DNA of 22,363 nucleotides from JANOAR01 sp031411235 (GCA_031411235.1 JANOAR010000157.1:1-22363), one strand, 5' to 3'; numbered from the stretch's first letter, positions 8,801 to 15,163 are shown. Notes: a model not told the origin generated them from the sequence alone. Numbers and translations: made by a program.

Positions 8801-10775
8801 ATTCCTCCCCGTCGTGCTGCCCGACAAGGCCGAACTCATCGCTGTGAGCGTCGGCGGCGAGCCCGTGCGGGCCGATGAAGACCGCACCGCCCGCGATGGC
8901 AGTGCTCGCCGCGTGCGCCTCATCCCGCTCATCCAGACGCGCCCCGGCCAGCGCAGCATGGAGGTGCGATTGGTCTATCGACTGCGCACCGACACCACCT
9001 TGCCAACGAGCGTCCGCCTTGATGATCCCGAACTCGTCGGCCTGTCCGCCGAGCGCACCGTGTGGACGGCCAGCCTGCCCAAGGGCTACACCATCGACGA
9101 CACCCTGCGCAGCACCTACGGCAACATGGAGCCCATCGCCGAGGAGAGCCGCGAAGTGGAACTGTTGCAGGGCTTGATGAGCGACCTCGCCCGCATCAAC
9201 CGCGTGCTCAGCCTCACTCGCAGCGCAGGCAACAGCTACGGCGACGAGGAAATGAAAGCCTTGTCCGAAGCAGAGACACTGAACAAACAGATCGAGGCGC
9301 AAACCAAGAGCGTGCAGGCCAAACAAAATAGCCGCAGCAGAATTTACAACGAAGTTGCTGATGAAACCCAAGCCAAGACACAAACCGAAGCGTTCAATTT
9401 CAAGCTCGGCAAAGATGTGCTCGACCTGAACAACGGCCTCCAGCAGCAGCAAATTGTGCTTACCGAGAACCGAATCGCTCAGCCCGTTTTCAGTACCAGG
9501 AAAACCAGCACGCTCACCAAAGTCGGCGACGGCAAGCTCCTCCTCGCCAACGGCAACACCTGGGCCGCTCAGGCTGGTGCCGTGCGAGTGGCTGGCTCCA
9601 CGGTCAACAACACCGCGCCCGCCGATGCGCTCGGCTTGAACGACAACATCGGCGTAAACAACGGCTTCTTTACCAACTCACCGCTTACCATCAATGGCAG
9701 CATCTCAGGCAGTGGCGGTACGCTGATCAAATCTGGAGCAGGCACATTGACGCTCAGCGCAGCCAACACCTACACGGGCGGCACTACGATGAACGCAGGC
9801 ACACTGACGGTCACTAGCGGAGGGGTCATCGGCACGGGGGCACTTGCGGCTAATGCTGGGAACACCGTGCAGTTTGGTGGCGTGGTTTCCAATACAAGCG
9901 GATCGCAATCGCAGGTGACGCTGAACAGCACCAACACCTACACGGGCGCGACGAACCTCAATTCCAACAACTTCAACAGCAACGCCCGTGGCAACGTCAA
10001 CTTCAACAACGGCGGGCAGCTCAACACCCTCAGCAATACCACCGGCAGCGTCTCGCAGACCGCGCCGATGGATCTCAATGGAGGGGTTGTAACCGGAGGC
10101 TTTGCCAACAGCGAAAGTACGCTTGCTGCCCGTGGCCTGCGCTTCAACAGTACTGCTATTAAGCCCGACAGCATCGATGGCTTGATCAGCGCAGACGCTA
10201 CCGTCTCCCTCGCCGGGCGAAGCGATGTGTCCAAGGTCATCGACAAGGATGCCAAGGACGCCCGCCAAAGCCTCGCCATGGGCGATGCGCCTGCCACACC
10301 GATGCCACAGGGCCTGGAGACTTCGCCGATGAAAAAGGTCGTTAGCACTTCAATGACTTCGAGCATTTCCTTGCCAGAGGCACCACCTGACATTCTGAAT
10401 AAGCCAGCGTCAGCGGCTCAGCCTATGCCCGCGCCTGCCAGCGCCATGCCCCCCCAAGCCGGTGCTGCGTCCAGTTCACGCCCCGCCCTCGACAGCTTCG
10501 ACAAGTCAGCGGAAATCAAAGAGACCACCCGCTACCTCACCACCCAGGCCGTCAACCAACTGCGCCCCACAGGCCGCCGCTCGCTCGCCATCAGCGTGCC
10601 CAGCAACGGCCCCACGTATCACTTCCGCAAGCTGAAGGATCACGCCGTCCTCGCCCTCGACATTGAGCGCCAGCCCGACCTCGGCAAGCGAACTCAGGCA
10701 TGGGTCTTCTGGCTGGGCTTGGCCTTGGTGCTGGGAGGAGCAGCCGTGCGCGAGCGTTTGGCACGGCGGGTGTAA
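5850..10775 (+). CDS. Giant exported protein (1641 aa) with coiled coil, autotransporter-associated strand repeats and C-terminal membrane anchor
   Basis: It starts by ATGA overlap with the previous gene, behind an AAGGAGG site. The first ~90 residues are basic and partly encoded by an inverted repeat. A signal-like core (STLSLLCIALLLATSLSFA) comes only at about residues 93-115, so a GTG start at 6111 is the alternative. Residues ~130-270 (VPFDE, then LNRAEFERLWATA) parallel the N-terminal module of the preceding protein. Residues ~943-1045 carry the QFLPVVLPDKAEL module shared by all three genes. A coiled coil follows at ~1098-1200. Then come strand repeats of the autotransporter-associated type at ~1220-1240, 1287-1330 and 1350-1370 (e.g. 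IKSGAGTLTLSAANTYTGGT), an Asn-rich stretch, a Pro/Ala linker and one membrane segment at ~1614-1634. No autotransporter barrel is present. Function is unknown. Confidence 0.88.
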   Translation: MRLFFHTEPTHNRHTAEHGEQAVERIPNRTSEAQRTERGTPMPQCSARVQRNAQQTAFVRRQRAVLLQRAGAEVSPAHAPSKRYGIGVPRSWRSTSLSTLSLLCIALLLATSLSFAESKAPAPPPDPAAHTVLVPFDETQPLASQKPQRYYLNRAEFERLWATAKENRKPAILDDKDDAHPEAVIQSALYRATLEDERVVIEASYTLQTRGRWAKTSLALQQTHDKTEAALREITVDGKPGALSAGVLAVESPGTHAVHAIYDIPRPKQWTSVGFTLPRARAALLSLTLGSTDGMPFLNDNKLISMLDDTGAVRVVTCVLGSASELKIERTPRRPQMTTPPPSASVQTTLAIGPDLRTRAESRLRFSFPGAARRELTFSVEPGWDVVGVNATKVEAAPPPLSGAGGAPASPNPIHPTSPAPAVTRIGIAKQGELSVFTVGFAHDVVDEATLIIGLSPMATTLPKATPAVLPGAAKYETIASLAAAEGVEIAAQPQPDQSRIADMAVDWAALGMKTPGSALHYRLASRAGILPVASGAGVSPASLAFTAKQASSRTEARVDYVFQLSEQKAEVSAALVLTRQRGEWSQTRVGVPAGMEIQSVMGPQVVAWQQVGSEVFLHFAGSTRSAGALNPQGQDAPGTRDGRDAHPTSSEVRFVIYLASAVTQAQRSWTLQPFTLPDVEKVKGSAIIAAHKALEAKLVGFKTEHDLREVEPGPMTAVFTIASPLEKQRAIEFERAAWSATVALEPLAVRFSADAVLLAQATDAGILLSQQLAVNVEQGALRRVLVRLPKALPEASVTGEQLREMRASIVGEWREYECSFQAQGGLLGASALTFTMQLPISDAELSLPFVQVEGAERLRRFFVVDNASSREAKTLEAKGVELTPKESLPYVPEQLAQPKFYLASGSFSVARSPLPAGTPANQTTTDNGKPITKNAALRLAFTQLQATEGNAAVVTLADITTVLRTDGERWDTVVYSLYNRSLQFLPVVLPDKAELIAVSVGGEPVRADEDRTARDGSARRVRLIPLIQTRPGQRSMEVRLVYRLRTDTTLPTSVRLDDPELVGLSAERTVWTASLPKGYTIDDTLRSTYGNMEPIAEESREVELLQGLMSDLARINRVLSLTRSAGNSYGDEEMKALSEAETLNKQIEAQTKSVQAKQNSRSRIYNEVADETQAKTQTEAFNFKLGKDVLDLNNGLQQQQIVLTENRIAQPVFSTRKTSTLTKVGDGKLLLANGNTWAAQAGAVRVAGSTVNNTAPADALGLNDNIGVNNGFFTNSPLTINGSISGSGGTLIKSGAGTLTLSAANTYTGGTTMNAGTLTVTSGGVIGTGALAANAGNTVQFGGVVSNTSGSQSQVTLNSTNTYTGATNLNSNNFNSNARGNVNFNNGGQLNTLSNTTGSVSQTAPMDLNGGVVTGGFANSESTLAARGLRFNSTAIKPDSIDGLISADATVSLAGRSDVSKVIDKDAKDARQSLAMGDAPATPMPQGLETSPMKKVVSTSMTSSISLPEAPPDILNKPASAAQPMPAPASAMPPQAGAASSSRPALDSFDKSAEIKETTRYLTTQAVNQLRPTGRRSLAISVPSNGPTYHFRKLKDHAVLALDIERQPDLGKRTQAWVFWLGLALVLGGAAVRERLARRV
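5939..6140. repeat. ~200-bp inverted-repeat (MITE-like) element in the 5' part of the third giant gene
   Basis: The 22 bases at 5957-5978 are the exact reverse complement of 6101-6122. Outside these arms, GAGCGAAG (5939-5946) pairs with CTTCGCTC (6133-6140). Inside, CTCGGCAC (5983-5990) pairs with GTGCCGAG (6061-6068). The whole region could fold as one long imperfect hairpin. It is translated as the extended N-terminus if the start is 5850. I see no transposase and no clear target-site duplication. Confidence 0.75.
7033..7079. repeat. Double-hairpin in-frame repeat (GC-rich type)
   Basis: AAGCGGCG-CCCC-CGCCGCTT (7033-7052) is a perfect 8-bp hairpin. It is followed after 9 bases by GGAGG-N8-CCTCC (7062-7079). 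The encoded peptide (APPPLSGAGGAPAS) resembles the one from the element at 7429-7480 (PVASGAGVSPAS), suggesting a shared spacer between hairpin modules. Confidence 0.7.
7429..7480. repeat. Double-hairpin in-frame repeat, opposite orientation
   Basis: GCAGGTA-TCC-TGCCTGT (7431-7447; two G.U-type pairs) is followed by CGCC-AGT-GGCG (7448-7458) and GCGGGAG-TCT-CGCCCGC (7458-7474; one mismatch). The TCC and TCT loops are complementary to the GGA and AGA loops of the elements at 2214 and 7745, so this looks like the same modular family on the other strand. It encodes AGILPVASGAGVSPAS. Confidence 0.7.
7745..7795. repeat. Double-hairpin in-frame repeat, copy B
   Basis: The first hairpin pairs CCAGGG (7745-7750) with CCCTGG (7760-7765) and has an AGA loop. 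The second is GGGCG-GGA-CGCCC (7776-7788). Bases 7752-7795 match 2218-2261 at 42 of 44 positions and encode the identical 16-residue peptide GQDAPGTRDGRDAHPT. Confidence 0.9.
8569..8655. repeat. Inverted pair of AACGG-rich tracts, in frame
   Basis: A CCGTT-rich arm (about 8569-8600) and an AACGG-rich arm (about 8627-8655) are inverted copies matching at about 22 of 32 aligned positions, separated by a short spacer. Both are translated (SFSVARSPLPAG, then TTDNGKPITKN) within the third giant protein, just ahead of the module shared by the three genes. Confidence 0.6.
9763..9948 (+). repeat. Direct repeat within the strand-repeat region
   Basis: The 18 bases CCAACACCTACACGGGCG occur at 9763-9780 and exactly again at 9931-9948. 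They encode the NTYTG core of two autotransporter-associated strand repeats. DNA-level identity suggests recent internal duplication or conversion of the repeat unit. Confidence 0.7.
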
Positions 10776-10815
10776 TCACAGCGACAAAAAATCGCCCTCA
10801 GTCCCCCGCTATTTT

Positions 10816-10863
10816 CGCCATTGCCAAGGCCATGCCCGCATGGGAGCAATGGCGCTCGTTTCT
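10816..10863 (+). terminator. Probable terminator after the giant-protein operon
   Basis: CGCCATTGC (10816-10824) pairs with GCAATGGCG (10846-10854), with an inner CCATGC/GCATGG stem. It is followed by a T-rich CTCGTTTCTCT. It lies in the 134-base gap between the third giant gene and the isomerase gene; the rest of that gap shows nothing else I can support. Confidence 0.5.
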
Positions 10864-10909
10864 CTGAAACCTCCTCAACAACCAAACACTCAAACGGACA
10901 CACAAAACT

Positions 10910-11908
10910 ATGGGACGCCCTGTTACCTTGTTCACTGGCCAGTGGGCTGATCTGCCCCTGGATACGATGCTGCAAAAAGCCAAAGGCTTCGGCTACGACG
11001 GTGTGGAACTCGCCTGCTGGGGCGACCACTTCGAGGTGGCAAAGGCCGACCAAGCCTACTGCGATGCCAAGCGTGCGAAGCTAAAGGCCGCTGGCCTGCA
11101 ATGCCACGCGATCTCCACCCATCTCGTCGGCCAGGCGGTGTGCGACCTCATCGACCCGCGCCACGCGCAAATCCTGCCCGACTACATCTACGGCGACGGC
11201 GATCCCGAAGGCGTGCGCCAGCGTGCCGCAGCAGAGATCATCGCCACGGCCCACGCGGCCAAGCGCTTTGGCGTGAGTGTGGTGAATGGCTTCACCGGCA
11301 GCAGCATCTGGCACCTTGTTTATTCGTTCCCACCCAACCTCCCAGGGCAGATCGAAGCGGGTTACAAGGACTTCGCGAAGCGCTGGACGCCTATTTTTGA
11401 CGAGTATCAAAAGCTCGGCATCCGCTTCGCGCTTGAGGTTCATCCGACTGAGATCGCCTTCGACATCGCCTCGGCTGAGCGTGCGCTCCAGGCCGTGGAT
11501 TATCACCCGGCGTTTGGCTTCAACTACGACCCCTCACACTTCGGCTACCAGGGCGTCGATTATGTGAAGTTCATCTACAAGTTCGCGGATCGCATCTTCC
11601 ACGTTCACATGAAGGATGTGGCCTGGAATCTCGCGGGCGATGCAGGCGTGTTCGGTGGTCACACCGACTTCCATAAGCCAAACCGCTTCTGGGATTTCAA
11701 GAGCGTGGGCCGTGGCCACATCAACTTCGAGAAGATTATCCGTGCGCTCAATGATGTGAACTACGCAGGCCCGCTGAGCATCGAGTGGGAAGACGGCGGC
11801 ATGGATCGCGAACACGGCGCGGCAGAGAGCTGCGCCTTCACCAAGAAGCTGGATTTCCCCACGTCGAAGATCATCTTCGATGCGCAGTTTGCAGAGAACA
11901 GCAAGTAA
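10910..11908 (+). CDS. Sugar phosphate isomerase/epimerase family protein (TIM barrel)
   Basis: This 332-residue protein fits the xylose isomerase-like TIM-barrel family (AP endonuclease 2 fold), which isomerises or epimerises sugars and polyols using a divalent metal. Candidate metal ligands and catalytic positions appear in the expected order: Glu176 in ALEVHPTE, Asp207 and His210 in NYDPSH, His231/His233 in HVHMKD, and Glu292 in SIEWED. There is no signal peptide, so it should be cytoplasmic. The substrate cannot be read from the sequence, and the neighbours (envelope proteins, a phosphatase) give no pathway. The leader is A/C-rich without a Shine-Dalgarno. Hairpins on both sides suggest it is transcribed alone. 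Confidence 0.92.
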   Translation: MGRPVTLFTGQWADLPLDTMLQKAKGFGYDGVELACWGDHFEVAKADQAYCDAKRAKLKAAGLQCHAISTHLVGQAVCDLIDPRHAQILPDYIYGDGDPEGVRQRAAAEIIATAHAAKRFGVSVVNGFTGSSIWHLVYSFPPNLPGQIEAGYKDFAKRWTPIFDEYQKLGIRFALEVHPTEIAFDIASAERALQAVDYHPAFGFNYDPSHFGYQGVDYVKFIYKFADRIFHVHMKDVAWNLAGDAGVFGGHTDFHKPNRFWDFKSVGRGHINFEKIIRALNDVNYAGPLSIEWEDGGMDREHGAAESCAFTKKLDFPTSKIIFDAQFAENSK

Positions 11909-11918
11909 GACCGGATAA

Positions 11919-11950
11919 AGCAAGGCACGCTGGCGACAGCGTGCCTTGCT
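11919..11950 (+). terminator. Terminator-like hairpin after the isomerase gene
   Basis: A perfect 13-bp stem (AGCAAGGCACGCT / AGCGTGCCTTGCT) with a 6-base loop starts 10 bases after the stop codon. There is no strong T-tract, so intrinsic termination is less certain than the hairpin itself. Confidence 0.55.
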
Positions 11951-11979
11951 CATTGGGTTACGGCCCATTTTTTCCTGAA

Positions 11980-12558
11980 ATGAAGTATCTGACGGTTCTC
12001 CGCCATGCCAAATCCGACTGGGGCGATCCATCGCTCGCTGACCATGATCGTGTGCTCAATGAACGCGGTCTGCGTGCTGCCCCTGTGGTCGCTCGTTTTT
12101 TGATGCGCACCTACTTCGGCGGCAATGGCACTGCTGCGTTGATGCCTGCACCTGACCGAATCATCAGCAGCACGGCAGAAAGAGCTTGGACTACCGCTAA
12201 GCTCGCTGGCGAGCAGTTTAATTTACCGCCCGAGGGGATGCGCTTAGATTCTCGGCTCTACCTCGCGAGCCACGAAACAATCCTAAACGTGGTGCGCGAA
12301 ATTGATGAAACCACCCAACATGCCGTGCTCTTTGGCCACAACCCTGGGGTGCATGATTTCGTCAATCAAATGTTGGCCCGGGCCAGTGTGCCGCGCGTGC
12401 CCACTTGCACCGCCGTCATCCTAGGCTTGCCCCACGAGTATTGGGGCTTGGCAGACTGGCATGAGGCGCAACTGGTCGGCTACATCACGCCCAAGGCTCT
12501 GGAGCGACGTTTTCCGCAAGAGTGTGCGGGTATCTCCAAGCAGAACGGCGACGACTAG
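11980..12558 (+). CDS. SixA-type histidine phosphatase family protein
   Basis: This is a 192-residue protein of the histidine phosphatase (phosphoglycerate mutase-like) superfamily. The N-terminus has the LRHAK motif with the nucleophilic His9. An SSTAERAWTTA segment supplies the expected Arg, and the second catalytic His lies at about residue 120 in FGHNPGVHDF, a pattern typical of SixA-like proteins. SixA of Escherichia coli removes phosphate from phosphohistidine on signalling or phosphotransferase domains; whether this one does so is inferred from similarity. The start at 11980 is chosen because the LRHAK motif must be N-terminal; the frame is open upstream into the isomerase gene but that part is not coding. 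No Shine-Dalgarno is seen. Confidence 0.88.
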   Translation: MKYLTVLRHAKSDWGDPSLADHDRVLNERGLRAAPVVARFLMRTYFGGNGTAALMPAPDRIISSTAERAWTTAKLAGEQFNLPPEGMRLDSRLYLASHETILNVVREIDETTQHAVLFGHNPGVHDFVNQMLARASVPRVPTCTAVILGLPHEYWGLADWHEAQLVGYITPKALERRFPQECAGISKQNGDD

Positions 12559-12584
12559 AGCGAAGCTGTCTGGGGGAAAGACGA

Positions 12585-12610
12585 ACGCAAGCTTGCTGCC
12601 AAGCCTGCGT
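12585..12610. terminator. Hairpin between convergent genes, possible shared terminator
   Basis: ACGCAAGCTT (12585-12594) pairs with AAGCCTGCGT (12601-12610) around a 6-base loop, with one A.C mismatch that becomes G.U in the minus-strand transcript. It sits between the convergent ends of the phosphatase and lipoprotein genes. No clear T-tract. Confidence 0.35.
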
Positions 12611-12626
12611 CCACAGAAGTCATTCG

Positions 12627-12821
12627 CTAGTGCGATTGGGGCATCATACCGCCAAATTTTGAACTGCCTTCCCAGCTACGGGGGCGATTCCAAGGCAGAG
12701 CACTAACCCCAGAATCAGGGGGCACGGGCTTGGGTTTTTTCGGTTGGGTGGACTCACAGCTAGGAGCCGCGAGGAGCAGCAATAGAGCCAGGAGGCATTT
12801 GGGGAAAGCGGAGGAATTCAT
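12627..12821 (-). CDS. Small lipoprotein (64 aa)
   Basis: The N-terminus has a hydrophobic run (CLLALLLLLAAPSC) ending in a lipobox-like AAPSC with the lipidated Cys at residue 22. The -3 position is Ala, not the usual Leu. The mature part is about 43 residues, starts with a Lys/Pro-rich stretch (STQPKKPKPVPP), and ends with an aromatic segment (LPWNRPRSWEGSSKFG). It lies 49 bases downstream of a coiled-coil protein gene on the same strand and is probably co-transcribed with it. Function is unknown; membrane anchoring near the two coiled-coil partners is inference. Confidence 0.75.
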   Translation of the reverse strand: MNSSAFPKCLLALLLLLAAPSCESTQPKKPKPVPPDSGVSALPWNRPRSWEGSSKFGGMMPQSH

Positions 12822-12870
12822 ATGCGATTGCAGGTGTAAGAGCCAAATGATGGCGAACCGAATGCCTCTC

Positions 12871-13656
12871 TTACTGGTAGAGGTTTTCGAGGATCACACG
12901 ATCACCAGGCGCGGGGGTCACTCCTACGGCGAGTGTGTCGGCAAGCACATTGGCAACGGTCTGCCCACCCTGAACGGAGAGAATGCTCAGCTTGCCAATC
13001 GTCTGTGTGCCACGGGTCACGATCAACTTTGTATCGGGTGTGATACCCTGTTTGACGCCAGCATCCAGAACAACAAAGCCCCAGTCAGAATTGACGGCGA
13101 CAATGCGGGCGGTAAGGCTATTGCGCTCAAAGGCTTTTTTGCGGGCCTCTACTTTGGCGATCAAGTCGTCGCGGACTTTGCTTGCGTCTTCCACGTTCTT
13201 GCTTTCTGCCTCAGCTTCTTTTGCCTTCTGTTCGCTTTGGGTCTGAAGCTCTGCGGTTTCCTTTTTGATGGTGTTCAGGCTTTCGGTGAGGGACTCTGGC
13301 TTCATCCCTTTAGGTAACTGGGCAAGGGAAAGGTTGAGCTTTTCCAACTGGGCTTTTTTGTCGGCATACTCGTCGGCTGTGCGCTTCGCATCACCGTCCA
13401 CTTGGGCGATTTTGAGGTTGGCTCCTTTAAGTTTTTCGCCTTCGATATCGACTTCTTTTTGAACCCCATTCACGGAAGTGATGGCTTGGGTCACCTTGTC
13501 CACAGCCTCGGTGAGCACGCCGAGTTCGGTCTTTATTTTGCGGTGAACGGCGGCTTTTTCTTCACGCGCATTGGCAAAGGCTTTGCCATTGAGCTGGGCA
13601 AAATAACAAGAGATGGCCATGATGATGGCGCTGAGAATAAAAAGGACTTTTGTCAT
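12871..13656 (-). CDS. Membrane-anchored coiled-coil protein (261 aa), paralogue of the gene upstream
   Basis: An N-terminal membrane segment or uncleaved signal (VLFILSAIIMAISCYFA) is followed by a long charged region (about residues 30-175) with heptad-like Leu/Ala spacing, predicted to be coiled coil. The C-terminal ~80 residues form a small beta-rich domain with WGFVVLDAG, a RGTQTIGKL strand and GDRVIL near the end. The next gene upstream has the same order of parts and the same domain pattern (WGFAVLNKG, RGKDIVAKL, GDLVVA). The two genes are 48 bases apart and are tandem duplicates. Function is unknown; an extracytoplasmic structural role is inferred. Confidence 0.85.
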   Translation of the reverse strand: MTKVLFILSAIIMAISCYFAQLNGKAFANAREEKAAVHRKIKTELGVLTEAVDKVTQAITSVNGVQKEVDIEGEKLKGANLKIAQVDGDAKRTADEYADKKAQLEKLNLSLAQLPKGMKPESLTESLNTIKKETAELQTQSEQKAKEAEAESKNVEDASKVRDDLIAKVEARKKAFERNSLTARIVAVNSDWGFVVLDAGVKQGITPDTKLIVTRGTQTIGKLSILSVQGGQTVANVLADTLAVGVTPAPGDRVILENLYQ

Positions 13657-13704
13657 AAAAATCGTTCGATGAGATAAGAAAGCGAGGCGTGAGAAAGACC
13701 GAGA

Positions 13705-14844
13705 CTATTTGACCGGTGGCGCAAAGGGATCAGCGGTGGAAGGAGCGGCCTTCGTCCCTGCTGGCGGTGCTCCGGCGGCGGGTGCGGCTCCGGCAGCAGG
13801 CGGGGGTGTAGCAAAAGGATCAGCGGCAGGCGCCATTCCTGGAGCGGCGGCTGGAGCTGGAGTAGCAGGGGCGGCGCCAGGTGTCGCAAATGGATCGGCA
13901 GCGGCTGGGGCGGCGGCGGGTGCAGCAGCTGGGGCTGGCGCGGCTCCGCCCATGGCAAAGGGATCGGCGGCGGGTGCAGGAGCGGCACCTGGGGCCACAG
14001 CTGGTGCGCCAGCGCCAGGCGCGGGAGCAGCATTAGGATCCACAGGGGGCGGTGCTGCCTTTTCGCTGCTCTGCTTGGAAGAGGCTACCACGAGGTCACC
14101 GGATTGAATGGCATCCCCTACGGCAATGCTTCCTGGGACGATATCGGCGACGGAGATGGACTGCTCGACATTGCGCACTTTCAGTTTAGCCACGATGTCT
14201 TTGCCGCGCTTCACTTCGAGGTCGGCGTTGGCAAAGACGCCACCGTTGTTACCTTTGTTGAGAACGGCGAAGCCCCATTCGCCAAAGGATTGGGCGATGC
14301 GAGCGGAGAAATTCGGTTCGACGATGCCTTTGCGAGCACGAGCCTCAAGGTCACGGAGACGCTCGGTCGCGGCTTTAATACCTGTCATCTGCTCTTTGAG
14401 CTGAGCGACTTGCTGCTCTTTAAGCGCATAGTCGGCGTAGGCCTTATCTTTTTCTTTGGTCAGGTCGGCCACTTGAGCGACGAGGCGGTTAATGTCGCCT
14501 GCTTCTTCCACGAGCTTCTTCACGGCGGTGAGTTGTGTTCCGATTTGCTCCAGATTGGTTTTTTCGAGTGCTAGAGCCGCCTCTTTCTCTTGGACGGTGC
14601 TGGTGGCCTTTGCCAGATCGGCCTTGAGCTTGGTGAGGTCGGCCTTCAGATCGGCAAGCTGCTTCTCTTTATTACCGAGAGCTTCCTTGGCCTCCTCTTG
14701 GCGAGCGTGCGTTTTGGCGAGGTTTTCATCCGCACGCTTTTTGAGTTCCAATTCGATGCGGGTGTCGTTCTTGCTGATGTTGGCGTAGTACGCCGCAACA
14801 AGAAGACACACTGCTGAGAGACCTGAGAGTAATTTCCAAACCAT
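13705..14844 (-). CDS. Membrane-anchored coiled-coil protein (379 aa) with Ala/Pro-rich DPFA tail
   Basis: An N-terminal membrane segment (LLSGLSAVCLLVAAYYA) is followed by a coiled coil rich in Lys, Glu, Ala and Leu (about residues 25-180). A beta-rich domain (about 185-255; WGFAVLNKG) is shared with the downstream gene. The remaining ~120 residues are almost entirely Ala, Pro and Gly, with four ADPFA motifs spaced along it. Such a tail is probably disordered and could be a flexible linker or docking peptide. It is the first gene of the minus-strand cluster; a weak promoter-like pair lies upstream. No Shine-Dalgarno. I recognise no named family. Confidence 0.85.
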   Translation of the reverse strand: MVWKLLSGLSAVCLLVAAYYANISKNDTRIELELKKRADENLAKTHARQEEAKEALGNKEKQLADLKADLTKLKADLAKATSTVQEKEAALALEKTNLEQIGTQLTAVKKLVEEAGDINRLVAQVADLTKEKDKAYADYALKEQQVAQLKEQMTGIKAATERLRDLEARARKGIVEPNFSARIAQSFGEWGFAVLNKGNNGGVFANADLEVKRGKDIVAKLKVRNVEQSISVADIVPGSIAVGDAIQSGDLVVASSKQSSEKAAPPPVDPNAAPAPGAGAPAVAPGAAPAPAADPFAMGGAAPAPAAAPAAAPAAADPFATPGAAPATPAPAAAPGMAPAADPFATPPPAAGAAPAAGAPPAGTKAAPSTADPFAPPVK

Positions 14845-14878
14845 ATTCGTTTATCGGTGAGCGATTATTGGGGTGCCT

Positions 14879-14907
14879 GTTTTACAGAAGTGGGCGAGTT
14901 AAGACAA
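14879..14907 (-). promoter_or_regulatory. Possible promoter of the coiled-coil/lipoprotein cluster
   Basis: On the minus strand TTGTCT (14907-14902) and TAAAAC (14884-14879) are separated by 17 bases, about 35 bases before the ATG at 14844. Match to the sigma-70 consensus is partial, so this is tentative. Confidence 0.3.
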
Positions 14908-15003
14908 CTCAATTTTTGAGTATCCACGATTCCCCTGGTTTTTCATGGGCGCGAATGGTTTCAACGAGGGCGTTAATTTCTGCCTGGATGGCCTTTTTGC
15001 AGC

Positions 15004-15031
15004 TTGTGCCTAGCAGGTAAAACGCTAGTCT
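15004..15031 (+). promoter_or_regulatory. Possible ffs promoter
   Basis: TTGTGC (15004-15009) and TAGTCT (15026-15031) are spaced by 16 bases. They end 6 bases before the first base of the SRP RNA outer helix at 15038. Position fits well; the -10 element is weak. Confidence 0.35.
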
Positions 15032-15037
15032 CCGCCC

Positions 15038-15133
15038 GCTGTCAGGGGGCGTGGATTGAAAGCTTGCGAAACCCGCCAGGATCGGAAGGTAGCAACGGCA
15101 GCCTGCCTTTCTTTGTTGCGTTCCCCTGGCAGC
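15038..15133 (+). ncRNA. ffs: Signal recognition particle RNA (bacterial small type, 4.5S-like)
   Basis: The diagnostic apical hairpin is present: CAGG-AUC-GGAA-GGU-AGCA (about 15077-15094), with the GGAA tetraloop and the symmetric internal loop that binds Ffh. It is preceded by AACCCGC and followed by ACGGCAG, as in many bacterial SRP RNAs. The ends pair as an outer helix: GCTGTCAGGGG at 15038-15048 with CCCCTGGCAGC at 15123-15133 (one G.U). The length of about 96 nt fits the bacterial small class. This RNA binds Ffh and targets membrane and exported proteins co-translationally. A T-rich run follows the 3' end. It converges on the DUF1501 gene, 30 bases away. Confidence 0.92.
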
Positions 15134-15163
15134 TTTATTTCCCTCTCTACGACCAGACCGCCC

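Larger units (their letters stand above)
14845..15163. other. 319-base stretch without protein genes
   Basis: It holds the tentative promoter of the minus-strand cluster, a small ACTCA/TGAGT hairpin near 14907-14921 and the ffs gene with its tentative promoter. A minus-strand frame (14909-15163) is open but lacks any plausible start codon and crosses ffs. Confidence 0.6.

Noticed and set aside
11785..11979. N-terminal extension of the histidine phosphatase frame back to an ATG inside the isomerase gene.
   Set aside because: The LRHAK active-site motif should be close to the N-terminus, and the extension is an out-of-frame shadow of the isomerase coding sequence crossing a hairpin.
13720..14040. 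Short-period repetitive DNA that might suggest a CRISPR or tandem array.
   Set aside because: The repetition follows from Ala/Pro codons in the tail of a coiled-coil protein; there are no regular repeat-spacer units.
14909..15163. A minus-strand open frame with protein-like translation near its end (AIQAEINALVETIRAHEK).
   Set aside because: It has no ATG, GTG or TTG start in frame and crosses the SRP RNA gene. It might be a decayed gene remnant, but this cannot be shown.
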